A DNA stretch of 64,000 nt from Rhodocytophaga aerolata (GCF_030503435.1 NZ_JAUKPO010000004.1:310001-374000), one strand, 5' to 3'; shown: positions 36,607 through 46,500, counted from the first letter of the stretch. Notes: generated from the sequence alone by a model not told the origin. Translations and numbers: made by a program.

Positions 36607-39426
36607 ATGAGTAAACCAGATCATAAACTCTTTTTATTAGATGCATTTGCCTTAATTTACCGGGCGCATTTTGCCTTTAGCAAAGCTCCCCGCATTACTT
36701 CTAAAGGCATGAATACCAGTGCCGTATTTGGCTTTACCAATACCTTACTGGAAGTACTTCAAAAAGAAAAACCCACGCATATCGGCGTAGCTTTTGATAC
36801 CTCTGCGCCTACCTTCCGCCATACCGCCTATACCGAATACAAGAGCCAGCGGCAGGCTCAGCCCGAAGATATTACCCTTGCCATCCCTTATGTTAAAAAA
36901 CTGGTAAAAGCCTTTGGCATTCCGGTATTGATGCTGGATGGCTATGAAGCAGACGATGTTATCGGCACCATAGCTAAGCGGGCAGCCCGGGAAGGCTTTG
37001 AGGTTTTTATGATGACACCCGACAAAGACTATGGCCAGCTGGTAGAAGAACATGTCTATCTCTACAAACCCTCATTTATGGGAAAAGGAATTGAGGTAAT
37101 GGGAGTTCCGGAAGTATTAGCCAGATGGGGCATCAAACGCATAGACCAGGTAGTGGATATGCTGGGCCTGCAAGGCGATGCGGTAGACAACATTCCCGGT
37201 ATTCCTGGAGTTGGCGAAAAAACAGCGCAAAAACTCATAGAAGAGTATGATACGATTGAAAACCTGATTGCTAATGCCGATAAACTGAAGGGCAAGCAGA
37301 AGGAAAATGTACTTCAACATGCACAGCAAGCGTTGCTATCTAAACAATTGGCTACCATTGACATAAATGTTCCGGTGCCTTTTGAAGCCGAAGAACTTCG
37401 CTGCTCTGATCCTAATAAAGAAGAACTAATACATTTGCTGGATGAACTGGAATTCCGGACCATTAAAAAGCGGATTTTCGGAGAAGAAACACCGGCCGTT
37501 CCGGCTGCCACCAAGCAATTTGCCAGCAAGTCTATGGGCCAAACGTCTTTATCTTTTGAACTGGATTTTGATCCGGCCCTGGTAACGGAAGAAAAACCCA
37601 TCGAAAGCAACCGGGAAAACATCCATACAGTGGTACATCAGTATCATGTAATAGATACACCCGAACTTCGGCAAATGCTGATTGAGCACCTGAACCGGCA
37701 AGATGAATTTTGCTTCGATACGGAAACCGACAACCTGGATGCCACAGAAGCAAATTTAGTAGGCCTGGCCTTTTCCTATTATAAAAATGAGGCCTATTAC
37801 ATACCCATTCCGCCAGACCAAAAGGAAGCCCAGGCAATTGTAGATGAATTTAAACCGCTACTGGAAAACCCTGCGATTGGCAAAGTAGGCCAGAACATGA
37901 AGTATGACATTATTGTGCTGAAAAATTATGGTGTGGCAGTAAATGGCAAAATTTTCGATACGATGCTTGCTCATTACCTCATAGAGCCTGATATGCGGCA
38001 TAATATCAATATACTGGCAGAAACGTACCTCAATTACACGATGGTACCCATCGAATCGTTGATTGGCAAGAAAGGAAAAAGCCAGAGCAATATGTCGGAA
38101 GTGGAAATAGAGAAGATCGCTGAATATGCCGGTGAAGATGCGGATATTACCCTGCAACTAAAGGAAGTGTTTGTACCGATGCTGAAAGAAAACAAGATGG
38201 ACAAACTCTTCCATGAGGTAGAAAACCCACTGGTTCCGGTACTGGCATCTATGGAAAAAAATGGAGTAAAAGTGGATACTGCCGCGTTGAGTGAGCTTTC
38301 CAAAACCCTGGAAATAGATATGAAAATGCGGGAAGATAAGATATTTGAACTGGCTGGTGTGCCTTTTAATATCGGTTCTCCCAAGCAGTTAGGTGAAGTG
38401 CTTTTCGACCGCATGAAGCTGGATCCTAAAGCCAAGAAAACAAAAACCGGCCAGTATGCTACCGGAGAAGATATTCTCTCGAAACTGGAAGCCGACCACG
38501 AAATTATCAGCCATATACTGGATTACCGGGAACTGCAAAAGCTAAAATCAACCTATATTGATGCCCTGCCTGCCTTGATCAGCCCTCGAGACGGAAGAAT
38601 TCATACCTCTTTTAATCAGGCAGTTACTGCTACAGGCAGGTTGAGTTCTACAAATCCTAACTTGCAGAACATTCCTATCCGGACAGAGAGAGGGAAAGAA
38701 ATCCGGAAGGCTTTTGTTCCGCATAGTAAGGAATATACGATTCTCTCTGCTGACTATTCTCAGATAGAATTGCGAATTATGGCCTCTTTCAGCAAAGACC
38801 AGACCATGATAGAGGCATTCCAGCAAGGCATTGATATTCACACCTCCACAGCAAGCAAAGTATTTAAAGTGCCTTTAACCGAGGTTACGGGAGATATGCG
38901 CCGCAAAGCCAAAACCATTAACTTCGGGATTATCTATGGTATTTCCGCCTTTGGTTTAGGAGCCAGGCTGAATATTTCCCGCAAAGAGGCGGCAGAAATT
39001 ATTGAGGCTTATTTTGAGCAGTTTCCGGCCGTAAAAAAATACATGGACGACTCTATTCAAAAAGCCCGTGAATGCGAATACGCGGAAACCTTACTGGGCC
39101 GCCGCCGCTACCTCCGCGACATTAATTCACGCAACATGACAGACCGGGGCTTTGCCGAACGGAATGCCATCAATGCCCCCATCCAGGGAACCGCTGCTGA
39201 TATGATCAAACTGGCCATGATCCGGATTCATGACTGGCTGACAAAAGAAAAATTACAATCAAAAATGATCTTGCAGGTACATGACGAACTTGTGTTCGAT
39301 GCACACAAAGACGAAATTGATTTGCTGCAAAAAACAGTGGAAGATATAATGAAAAATGCCTTGCCTCTGGAAGTCCCTATGGAAATTGGGTTAGGTACCG
39401 GCAATAACTGGCTGGAAGCACATTAG
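36607..39426 (+). CDS. polA: DNA polymerase I
   Basis: This 939-residue enzyme has all three domains. The N-terminal 5'-3' exonuclease spans about 1-290, with DAFALIYRAHFAF, GYEADDVIGT and the GDAVDNIPGIPGVGEKTA helix-hairpin-helix. The 3'-5' proofreading exonuclease spans about 345-540, with acidic motifs in FCFDTETDNLD, GQNMKYDI and EDADITLQL intact, so proofreading is predicted to be active. The C-terminal polymerase domain has SADYSQIELRIMA (motif A), RRKAKTINFGIIYG (O-helix/motif B) and LQVHDELVFD (motif C). Its roles are Okazaki fragment maturation and repair. Confidence 0.97.
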   Translation: MSKPDHKLFLLDAFALIYRAHFAFSKAPRITSKGMNTSAVFGFTNTLLEVLQKEKPTHIGVAFDTSAPTFRHTAYTEYKSQRQAQPEDITLAIPYVKKLVKAFGIPVLMLDGYEADDVIGTIAKRAAREGFEVFMMTPDKDYGQLVEEHVYLYKPSFMGKGIEVMGVPEVLARWGIKRIDQVVDMLGLQGDAVDNIPGIPGVGEKTAQKLIEEYDTIENLIANADKLKGKQKENVLQHAQQALLSKQLATIDINVPVPFEAEELRCSDPNKEELIHLLDELEFRTIKKRIFGEETPAVPAATKQFASKSMGQTSLSFELDFDPALVTEEKPIESNRENIHTVVHQYHVIDTPELRQMLIEHLNRQDEFCFDTETDNLDATEANLVGLAFSYYKNEAYYIPIPPDQKEAQAIVDEFKPLLENPAIGKVGQNMKYDIIVLKNYGVAVNGKIFDTMLAHYLIEPDMRHNINILAETYLNYTMVPIESLIGKKGKSQSNMSEVEIEKIAEYAGEDADITLQLKEVFVPMLKENKMDKLFHEVENPLVPVLASMEKNGVKVDTAALSELSKTLEIDMKMREDKIFELAGVPFNIGSPKQLGEVLFDRMKLDPKAKKTKTGQYATGEDILSKLEADHEIISHILDYRELQKLKSTYIDALPALISPRDGRIHTSFNQAVTATGRLSSTNPNLQNIPIRTERGKEIRKAFVPHSKEYTILSADYSQIELRIMASFSKDQTMIEAFQQGIDIHTSTASKVFKVPLTEVTGDMRRKAKTINFGIIYGISAFGLGARLNISRKEAAEIIEAYFEQFPAVKKYMDDSIQKARECEYAETLLGRRRYLRDINSRNMTDRGFAERNAINAPIQGTAADMIKLAMIRIHDWLTKEKLQSKMILQVHDELVFDAHKDEIDLLQKTVEDIMKNALPLEVPMEIGLGTGNNWLEAH

Positions 39427-39743
39427 CAGCTTATTAATTGATTACTAGTCGTTTATTATAGCTATTTTACAGGAATAATTTAATTAGCAGGTGAGGTTTA
39501 ATAAATAGCCTCGCCGGCTGATTGAATTTATTTGTTAGTTTCCGTTTCCCTTCTACATGTACTCCGGCTAATTTATTCTCCCAGATAAGCCAGATTTTTC
39601 TGGATAAATACCCAATCACTTAGTATTTTAGCCAAGACGTTTTTTACTTTACCAGACATGTCTTGTGAGTGACAGCCAATTTTTTCAACTGCTCTTATGA
39701 ACGTACTGCTTAACCATCTGTTTACTCTCCCTGCTTATTGCCT
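39427..39743 (+). other. Intergenic region between polA and the RsbQ-like gene
   Basis: About 317 bp with no recognised gene. A weak imperfect inverted repeat (AGGTGAGG near 39490 with CCTCGCC near 39508) could act as a terminator for polA but lacks a good T tract. Confidence 0.4.
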
Positions 39744-40547
39744 ATGGACGTACTGAAAAGAAATAATGTAACAGTATATGGAAACGGCGATAAGGCCATC
39801 TTGTTTGCTCATGGTTTTGGCTGCGATCAGCATATGTGGCGATTTGTAGCCCCTGCCTTTACAGATGCCTACAAAGTTGTTTTGTTCGACCATGTTGGCG
39901 CAGGAAACTCAGATTCTTCTGCCTACAACTATTACAAATACCAATCGTTACAAGGATATGCAGATGATGTGCTGGAAATCTGTGAAGCCCTAAAACTTAC
40001 CGGTAGTATTTTTGTAGGACATTCGGTAAGCTCTATGATTGGTGTATTAGCCTCCCTCAAAGAACCTAAACGTTTTGATAAACTAGTACTTATTGGCCCT
40101 TCTCCCTGTTATATTAATGATGAGGCAAATGGCTATGTCGGCGGCTTTAGCCACACCGATATTGAAGGCTTGTTAGATTCACTGGATAGTAACTATCTGG
40201 GATGGTCAAGTGCCATGGCTCCGGTAATTATGGGCAATGGAGACCGACCAGAGTTAGGCGATGAGCTAAAGAACAGTTTTTGCAGAACAAATCCTGAAAT
40301 CGCCAGACAGTTTGCCAGAGTAACTTTTTTGTCTGATAACCGGTCGGATATACAAAAGCTGCAAACACCATCGTTGCTTTTGCAATGCTCCGAAGATGTA
40401 ATCGCCCCGTATGCTGTAGGCGAATATTTACACAAACATATACCCGATAGCACACTCAATGTGTTAGCAGCAACCGGCCACTGCCCTAACTTAAGTGCGC
40501 CTGAAGAAACGATTAAAGCAATAAAAGCATATTTAACTACTTCCTGA
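39744..40547 (+). CDS. RsbQ-like alpha/beta hydrolase
   Basis: This 267-residue hydrolase has the catalytic triad Ser94 (FVGHSVSSMIG), Asp218 (QCSEDVIAPY) and His246 (AATGHCPNL). This spacing is nearly identical to B. subtilis RsbQ (Ser96, Asp219, His247). The oxyanion region is AHGFGCDQHMWRFVAPAF. RsbQ is the small-molecule co-factor hydrolase needed by the PAS phosphatase RsbP; plant relatives are the KAI2/D14 receptors. The next gene, a PAS hybrid histidine kinase, begins 2 bp after this stop, so the pair is very likely cotranscribed and functionally linked. I used the ATG at 39744 rather than the TTG two codons upstream. Confidence 0.88.
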   Translation: MDVLKRNNVTVYGNGDKAILFAHGFGCDQHMWRFVAPAFTDAYKVVLFDHVGAGNSDSSAYNYYKYQSLQGYADDVLEICEALKLTGSIFVGHSVSSMIGVLASLKEPKRFDKLVLIGPSPCYINDEANGYVGGFSHTDIEGLLDSLDSNYLGWSSAMAPVIMGNGDRPELGDELKNSFCRTNPEIARQFARVTFLSDNRSDIQKLQTPSLLLQCSEDVIAPYAVGEYLHKHIPDSTLNVLAATGHCPNLSAPEETIKAIKAYLTTS

Positions 40548-40549
40548 TA

Positions 40550-42559
40550 GTGAAAGAAAAAAACGACAAGTTGGTTTATCAGCATTTCTTAGACGAAAGC
40601 TTCGAAGATCTGTATGAACATGCACCTTGTGGTTATTTTTCATCTCTCCCCGACGGAACCATTGTAAAGCTAAATACTACATTAGCCCAATGGCTCGGGT
40701 ATCATAAAACTGAAATTTTGCACCAGAAGAGGTTTCAGGAGCTACTTCCAATCGGTGGAAAAATATTTTACGAAACACATCATGCTCCGCTCATACGCAT
40801 GCAAGGCTCGGTTAATGAACTTAGTTATGACTTGGTTAGCAAATCGGGGGCTTTACTGCCGGTTCTAATAAATTCCTCGCATGTTACAGATGCAGAAGGC
40901 AAAGTGGTTTTGTACCGGTCAACTCTTGTAAATATTTCAGACCGGAAAAAATACGAGGCAGAGTTGCTTCAGGCCAAAAAGAAAGCAGAGCAAGCGGCTA
41001 AAACAAAAGCCGAATTTTTATCTACGGTCAGCCACGAAATCCGCACGCCGATGAATGCCATTATTGGGGTGGCTAACCTCTTGCAGGCAACCGACCCAAG
41101 TCCCAGGCAACTGGAATACCTGCGTATACTCAAACTTTCGTCTGAGAATCTGCTGAACCTGATCAACGACATTCTGGATTTTAATAAAATTGAATCTGGC
41201 AAAATCAGCCTGGAAGAACGGCCTTTTAATATCCGGGAGCTACTTCAACATCTGATATACAACCTGCTGCCCAAGGCGGAAGAAAAAGAAATAACACTTA
41301 CCCATGAAATAGATGCCCGTTTGCCTTCATTCTTACTTGGCGATCCGGTAAAGCTTATACAAGTACTGACCAATCTGATAGGCAATGCCATAAAATTCAC
41401 TCACACAGGCTCTGTTACGCTAAGAGTACAGGCCATTGAAGTTACCTCCAAAGATGTGGTACTAGAGTTTAAAGTATCGGACACCGGCATAGGCATAGCA
41501 GCAGATAAAATTCACAAGATTTTTGAAGAGTTCTCCCAGGCAGATTATGAAATAAACCTAAAATATGGAGGCACTGGCCTGGGACTGGCAATCAGTAAAA
41601 AACTACTGGCCCTGTATAACGCTACGCTTCAGGTAGAGAGTGAACTGGGCAAAGGATCAAGTTTCAGCTTTGCACTTAAACTTCCAATCAGTGATTTTCA
41701 GCCCGAAAGTCAGCAGTTAGTAGACCTGCCTCACAGCCATCCAGGTTCTTTGCGTGGCATAAAGTTGCTGTTGGCTGAGGATAATTCGGTTAATATATTT
41801 ATTCTCTCCCAATATCTGAAAAGCTGGGAGGTAGCCTTTGATGTAGCGGAAGATGGCTCAGAAGCCATAGAGAAAATCCGGCAACATACCTATGACCTGG
41901 TTTTAATGGATTTGCAAATGCCCAAACTCAACGGATACGATGCTACCAGAATGGTACGCAACTTGCCGGATGAAAAATTTAAGAAACTACCAATTATAGC
42001 CCTATCGGCCTCCTCCAAATTTGACCTTCAACAAAGACTTGACTACGCCGGTATTACTGACTTTATAGGCAAGCCATTTAACCCTAGAGATCTGTACAAT
42101 AAAATAGCCTTGTACAGCACGGCTACCCCTCAACAAGCAGGCAATACCTCGGGCAGTTTTTCAGTAGAAACAAGCATATTACCGCCTACAGATCCAAGCT
42201 GGCATGTCAACCTGAACGAGTTTAGAAAACTAACCAGACATGACACCACCCAACTAACAGAGTTGATCAGGTTATCCATTGAAAATTTTACCAGCTTTCA
42301 GCAAAATTTTAAAGAGGCTCTTTATACCCGTGATATACTATTGTTTGAGGAAGTAGCCCACAAAAGTAAAATGACTCTCCGTTCATTGGAAGCCACCCGC
42401 CTTTCTCAACTTCTTGACCGGGCAACTGACTTACTGCAATCCGGTGAACAGGACACATCTATGCTTGCTGTGGCCAGCAGGGAAATAAGCCAGGAAATTG
42501 ATGTGATTATTACAGAATTAATTGCTCAAATTCCAGATCAGCCTGGCAACATTTCTTAA
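40550..42559 (+). CDS. Hybrid sensor kinase: PAS-HisKA-HATPase-REC-HPt
   Basis: This 669-residue protein starts with GTG at 40550, only 2 bp after the hydrolase stop. A PAS domain covers about 12-130 (YEHAPCGYFSSLPDGTIVKLN). HisKA has His162 in VSHEIRTPMNAI. HATPase_c (about 265-380) has SDTGIGI and GTGLGLAISKKL. The receiver (about 400-515) has phospho-Asp454 in LVLMDLQMPKLNG. A C-terminal HPt-like helical domain (about 560-660) places His604 in EVAHKSKMTLRSLEA. This is a complete phosphorelay in one chain, without membrane helices. The PAS domain occupies the position of the RsbP PAS domain, suggesting it reads the product of the adjacent hydrolase. Confidence 0.9.
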   Translation: MKEKNDKLVYQHFLDESFEDLYEHAPCGYFSSLPDGTIVKLNTTLAQWLGYHKTEILHQKRFQELLPIGGKIFYETHHAPLIRMQGSVNELSYDLVSKSGALLPVLINSSHVTDAEGKVVLYRSTLVNISDRKKYEAELLQAKKKAEQAAKTKAEFLSTVSHEIRTPMNAIIGVANLLQATDPSPRQLEYLRILKLSSENLLNLINDILDFNKIESGKISLEERPFNIRELLQHLIYNLLPKAEEKEITLTHEIDARLPSFLLGDPVKLIQVLTNLIGNAIKFTHTGSVTLRVQAIEVTSKDVVLEFKVSDTGIGIAADKIHKIFEEFSQADYEINLKYGGTGLGLAISKKLLALYNATLQVESELGKGSSFSFALKLPISDFQPESQQLVDLPHSHPGSLRGIKLLLAEDNSVNIFILSQYLKSWEVAFDVAEDGSEAIEKIRQHTYDLVLMDLQMPKLNGYDATRMVRNLPDEKFKKLPIIALSASSKFDLQQRLDYAGITDFIGKPFNPRDLYNKIALYSTATPQQAGNTSGSFSVETSILPPTDPSWHVNLNEFRKLTRHDTTQLTELIRLSIENFTSFQQNFKEALYTRDILLFEEVAHKSKMTLRSLEATRLSQLLDRATDLLQSGEQDTSMLAVASREISQEIDVIITELIAQIPDQPGNIS

Positions 42560-42606
42560 CTAGTATCTCTCGGCAGGTGAGTAGAATCTGGCTAGGTGGA
42601 CTAATG

Positions 42607-43191
42607 TTATTTTGCAAACATTTCTTTCAGGCATTTCCAAAGCTGTTTTTTCAAATCCTGGTCATATTCCAATACACTCAGGCTGTCTGCCAGGAGCATA
42701 TCTATGCCTTCAATCTTTTCCACCTGGTATTTAATCAAATGAATTTGCAGGTTAAGTTCTGTCAGGGAAATCCCAAAACTGATCAGCTGGTTCAGCACTT
42801 TGTCTTTCAACATATCTATATAATCGATCCGGCGGATGTTGTTCAGGTTTACCAAATCCACTTCTTCCAGCTTCAGATGAACTGCTGATAATATTTTTTG
42901 TAACAACGCTTCTTCATTTTTTTTCAGGTAAAGCGACTCTTCGTTAAAAAACAAGATCATGACTTTGTTCCGGTTAACGGGCACAGGCTTTTTAACAGGA
43001 AGCGTTACTGGCGGCTGAGGCAGCGGTTGCGTGGCTACCGGCTCAGGTGCAGGAATAGGTGGTACAACTACTTTTACCGGTGGGGCTACTTCTGGTAACT
43101 GAACAGGGACCTCCTGTTTTTCTTTAAGTACATAAATCGGCTCATCCAGCAGCAGATGAATGTAGTCTAGTTTTTCTTCGTCAATTGCCAT
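42607..43191 (-). CDS. Proline-rich protein resembling a Pol III psi-type subunit (tentative)
   Basis: The 194-residue product starts from the ATG at 43191 (MAIDEEKLDYIHLLL). A short N-terminal helix with a following strand is linked by a long Pro/Val-rich segment (about 30-75) to a compact alpha/beta domain. That domain opens with VMILFFNEESLYLKKNEEALLQKIL and ends with ADSLSVLEYDQDLKKQLWKCL. This layout, and the closing L-x-x-D-x-x-x-K-x-x-L-W signature, is reminiscent of the DNA polymerase III psi subunit (HolD) fold. That is inference from pattern only. The alternative start at 43260 adds 23 residues. Confidence 0.5.
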   Translation of the reverse strand: MAIDEEKLDYIHLLLDEPIYVLKEKQEVPVQLPEVAPPVKVVVPPIPAPEPVATQPLPQPPVTLPVKKPVPVNRNKVMILFFNEESLYLKKNEEALLQKILSAVHLKLEEVDLVNLNNIRRIDYIDMLKDKVLNQLISFGISLTELNLQIHLIKYQVEKIEGIDMLLADSLSVLEYDQDLKKQLWKCLKEMFAK

Positions 43192-43347
43192 ATACCAAAT
43201 AGAATAAAAATCGCCTCTCCACTTTATGTTTTCCTTAACAAATTGTTTATCAAAACCCACCCAATCATTTGTAAGTCAAATATTTACCAATAACTTGTTT
43301 TACAAGTACAAACCATTATGGATGTAAAAATAGCTCTTTTCTAGTTA

Positions 43348-43908
43348 CTATTTACTCACTGAAGTGCTATCTGTCAGGTTTTGTATATTTATTCCTTCTG
43401 TAATAAAAGAAATTCCCTGTTGCGATAACGTGCCTATCATTACTGCCTGGATTAAAGGTTTGGCCGATACGTTCTGGCTACCCCAGTCAATAATAAAACT
43501 AGCGCCGGCTCCCCCCTGTTTTTCCTGGTATTCCACTATAAATTCGGCAGAAGCCAATGGCCCAATTGCTATTGTACGTGGCACATACGTGCGGATTAGG
43601 CTTCCTTGTGAATCGAAAAAATCTACTTTATTCACATATACACTATCCTGCAAGCTGGTGTTTCTTACAACAGCTGTAACCGTTAATAAAAAACGTTTAT
43701 TCCCATCTAAATGATAAATATCTGAATAGGCAGGCACATATACTTTTTGCTGCTTGGCCAGCTTGTTAAATTCTACATCCGAATATGTATATACGGACTG
43801 ATTTTGACTGGTTCCAGTATCTTCAGCAGGAGAACAGGCAATGGTAGCCAGGCACAGCAGAGTATGTAGCCAAACACCTCTCCCGGAATAATTAAATGAC
43901 AAACGCAT
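43348..43908 (-). CDS. DUF3124-family lipoprotein
   Basis: The 186-residue product has a hydrophobic leader with a lipobox ending L-A-T-I-A-C (about residue 25). The mature part shows the family order YVPAYSDIYHLDGNKRFLLTVTAVVRNTS, then the strand VYVNKVDFFDSQGSLIRTYV, then QGGAGASFIIDWGS and a final MIGTLSQQGISFITEG. These match DUF3124, a beta-sandwich family of unknown role. It lies divergent from the antiporter gene. Confidence 0.8.
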   Translation of the reverse strand: MRLSFNYSGRGVWLHTLLCLATIACSPAEDTGTSQNQSVYTYSDVEFNKLAKQQKVYVPAYSDIYHLDGNKRFLLTVTAVVRNTSLQDSVYVNKVDFFDSQGSLIRTYVPRTIAIGPLASAEFIVEYQEKQGGAGASFIIDWGSQNVSAKPLIQAVMIGTLSQQGISFITEGINIQNLTDSTSVSK

Positions 43909-44026
43909 GGTCGAATATATTAATTTATCTTATGTGGGAAAACAACGTATATCTTTCTGGCAGTTGCTAACCTGTTTAGAAACTAAATATATTTTACGCT
44001 TTCGGTTCTTAAGCAGTATTTTAGCC

Positions 44027-44034
44027 TATTTTTG
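44027..44034 (+). promoter_or_regulatory. Candidate -7 element TATTTTTG for the antiporter gene
   Basis: The octamer fits TAnnTTTG and ends 36 bp before the ATG at 44071, giving a leader of about 30 nt. Confidence 0.35.
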
Positions 44035-44070
44035 TTAATTGACGTATGTTTTGTGAATTTTTGATCAGTT

Positions 44071-46344
44071 ATGGCGCATGTACCCCAATTAATTATAGAT
44101 CTGGCTTTAATTCTAGGTGCTGCCGGTGTAACCACCCTTGTTTTTAAAAAGCTAAAACAACCGCTTGTTCTGGGATATATTCTGGCGGGCTTACTGGTCG
44201 GGCCTAACTTTCCTATCTTCCCAACTATTGCCGATCCGGAGACTATCCGTATATGGGCTGAGATTGGGGTAATCTTTTTGCTTTTTGGCCTGGGGCTGGA
44301 ATTCAGCTTTAAGAAACTAGTTAAAGTAGGCGGCTCCGCTTCCATAACCGGACTGGTAGAAATTGGAGTTATGCTGGTTCTTGGGTATTTAACTGGCTAC
44401 TGGCTGGGATGGTCCGGGATGGATAGTTTGTTTCTGGGAGGCATCATTGCTATATCGTCTACTACCATTATTATCCGGGCGTTTGATGAACTAGGCCTGA
44501 AAACCCAGCAATTTGCCGGGTTAGTGTTTGGAATACTGGTTATAGAAGACCTGGTAGCTATTTTGTTGCTGGTCTTACTCTCAACCTTAGCTGTCTCGCA
44601 GCAGTTTGCAGGAATGGAGTTAGTCGTATCTATTCTCAAATTAAGCTTCTTCCTTATTCTTTGGTTTCTGGGAGGTATTTATTTAATTCCTTCTTTTTTG
44701 CGCATCAATAGCCGCCTGATTACCAACGAAACACTACTAGTCATTTCCATTGCTTTATGCCTGCTGATGGTAATACTCGTTACTAATGCGGGATTTTCGG
44801 CGGCATTGGGGGCTTTTATTATGGGCTCTATCCTGGCTGAAACCTTATATGCTGAAAAGATTGAACACCTGATGCAGCCGGTGAAAGATTTATTCGGAGC
44901 CGTATTCTTTGTATCGGTAGGCATGCTGATCGACCTGAAAATATTGCTGGAATATGCCGGACCGGTGGCTATCCTTTCCCTGGTAGTCATTTTGGGTAAG
45001 TCACTGAATGTAACCTTCGGCGCGCTGCTTTCCGGCCAACCGCTGAAACAATCCTTACAAACAGGCATGAGCATGACGCAGATCGGCGAATTCTCTTTTA
45101 TTATAGCCACCTTAGGCCTGTCGTTGAATGTCACCAGTAAATTTCTTTATCCGATTGCCGTAGCGGTATCCGCCATTACTACTTTCACTACACCCTACAT
45201 GATCCGCCTGGCCGAACCACTCTATCATCAGATAGATAAACGCCTGCCCTTACGCTGGAGAAACTTTTTGAATAACTACAGTACCAGTACGCAAACCATT
45301 GTAGCAGTAAACGACTGGAAGCAAGTCTTGCGCACATTTGCCGGAATATTGGTAACCAATACAGTAGTAATTGTTGGCATTGTTTTGCTTTGTACCAATA
45401 TAGTTGCCCCTTTTTTTAAAAGAAATTTCTTCGACAATCTTTGGTCAGAGGCACTTACCGCTATTCTTGCCCTTGCCCTCATTACTCCGTTCCTTTGGGC
45501 GCTGTCTATTCGTAAAATCCGCACACATTCTTACAACACACTCTGGAAAAACCGGCGGTTCAACAGAGGTCCTTTGGTGGCGATGGAAGCTGGCAGACTT
45601 ATATTAGGCGTTGTGCTGGTTGGTTTTCTGTTAGATCGGCTCTTTTCTCCCGTTGTGGCTTTACTCGGAGCAATTGTACTCATTGTCGTTATACTTCCGG
45701 TGTTTACACAAAAGTTACAGGAAACCTATGCCCGGATAGAAAAACGGTTTCTGTATAACCTCAATGCCCGGGAACTGGCGCAAACCAATGGAAAAGTTAA
45801 CAACGGTTCAGCCACTAAAAGCCTATTGCCCTGGGATGCACATATTGCGCATTTTGAGGTAAGTCCGGAATCCGAATGTATCGGAAAAAGTTTACAGAAG
45901 TTATCGTTCCGGGAAAGGTATGGCGTTAACATTGCCCAGATTGAACGGGGAAAAAAAAGTATATATGTACCCAGGGGGCATGAGCAGATCTTTCCGTTTG
46001 ACAAACTAACCGTTGTCGGGACTGATGAACAACTCAAAAAGTTTAAGCAAGTAGTAGATCCGCCACAAATAGAGCCTGCTCCCCTGCCGCCGGAAGTAAT
46101 TCTTAAACAACTGGTAGTCGACCATACTTTTCCCTTCCTGGGCATGAGCATTCGGAACTCTGATATCCGCAACCGGACACACGGGCTTATTATCGGAATT
46201 GAACGTAATGGCAACCGTATTCTCAATCCTGATCCGGCAACCATTTTCGAAAAAGGAGACATTGTCTGGTTATCAGGAGACAAACAACTGATCAAATCAC
46301 TGGAAGAATACGCAGAACATGTGGTAGAAACCAAGCAACACTGA
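44071..46344 (+). CDS. CPA2 cation:proton antiporter (KefB/KefC-like) with tandem RCK_C domains
   Basis: This 757-residue protein has an N-terminal Na+/H+-exchanger membrane domain (about 1-385) of 12-13 helices, with family segments such as LGYILAGLLVGP, LLFGLGLEFS and the conserved VIEDLVAILLLV. An additional hydrophobic block of three or four helices follows at about 420-560. The soluble tail has two RCK_C/TrkA_C-like units (about 590-665 and 675-750), each ending in an IVWLSG- or LTVVGT-type strand. No RCK_N Rossmann domain with GxGxxG is visible, unlike KefC. It likely exchanges K+ or Na+ for protons and may be gated by a ligand bound at RCK_C. Confidence 0.88.
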   Translation: MAHVPQLIIDLALILGAAGVTTLVFKKLKQPLVLGYILAGLLVGPNFPIFPTIADPETIRIWAEIGVIFLLFGLGLEFSFKKLVKVGGSASITGLVEIGVMLVLGYLTGYWLGWSGMDSLFLGGIIAISSTTIIIRAFDELGLKTQQFAGLVFGILVIEDLVAILLLVLLSTLAVSQQFAGMELVVSILKLSFFLILWFLGGIYLIPSFLRINSRLITNETLLVISIALCLLMVILVTNAGFSAALGAFIMGSILAETLYAEKIEHLMQPVKDLFGAVFFVSVGMLIDLKILLEYAGPVAILSLVVILGKSLNVTFGALLSGQPLKQSLQTGMSMTQIGEFSFIIATLGLSLNVTSKFLYPIAVAVSAITTFTTPYMIRLAEPLYHQIDKRLPLRWRNFLNNYSTSTQTIVAVNDWKQVLRTFAGILVTNTVVIVGIVLLCTNIVAPFFKRNFFDNLWSEALTAILALALITPFLWALSIRKIRTHSYNTLWKNRRFNRGPLVAMEAGRLILGVVLVGFLLDRLFSPVVALLGAIVLIVVILPVFTQKLQETYARIEKRFLYNLNARELAQTNGKVNNGSATKSLLPWDAHIAHFEVSPESECIGKSLQKLSFRERYGVNIAQIERGKKSIYVPRGHEQIFPFDKLTVVGTDEQLKKFKQVVDPPQIEPAPLPPEVILKQLVVDHTFPFLGMSIRNSDIRNRTHGLIIGIERNGNRILNPDPATIFEKGDIVWLSGDKQLIKSLEEYAEHVVETKQH

Positions 46345-46500
46345 CTCAATGTTGACACTAGCTTTTGCGTTGAACTAAAACCCTATCAATGGTATTTGAA
46401 ATGGCAATTTTAGCTAGGTTTCCTGGCAGGTGCTCCAATGTATTATCTGCAGATATGTTTGATTCCAATTACTCCCTACAGTTATTAGCTTTGACTATGT

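Noticed and set aside
39485-39525. Imperfect inverted repeat after polA as a terminator
   Set aside because: Mismatches in the stem and no adjacent T tract; mentioned only as weak in the intergenic entry.
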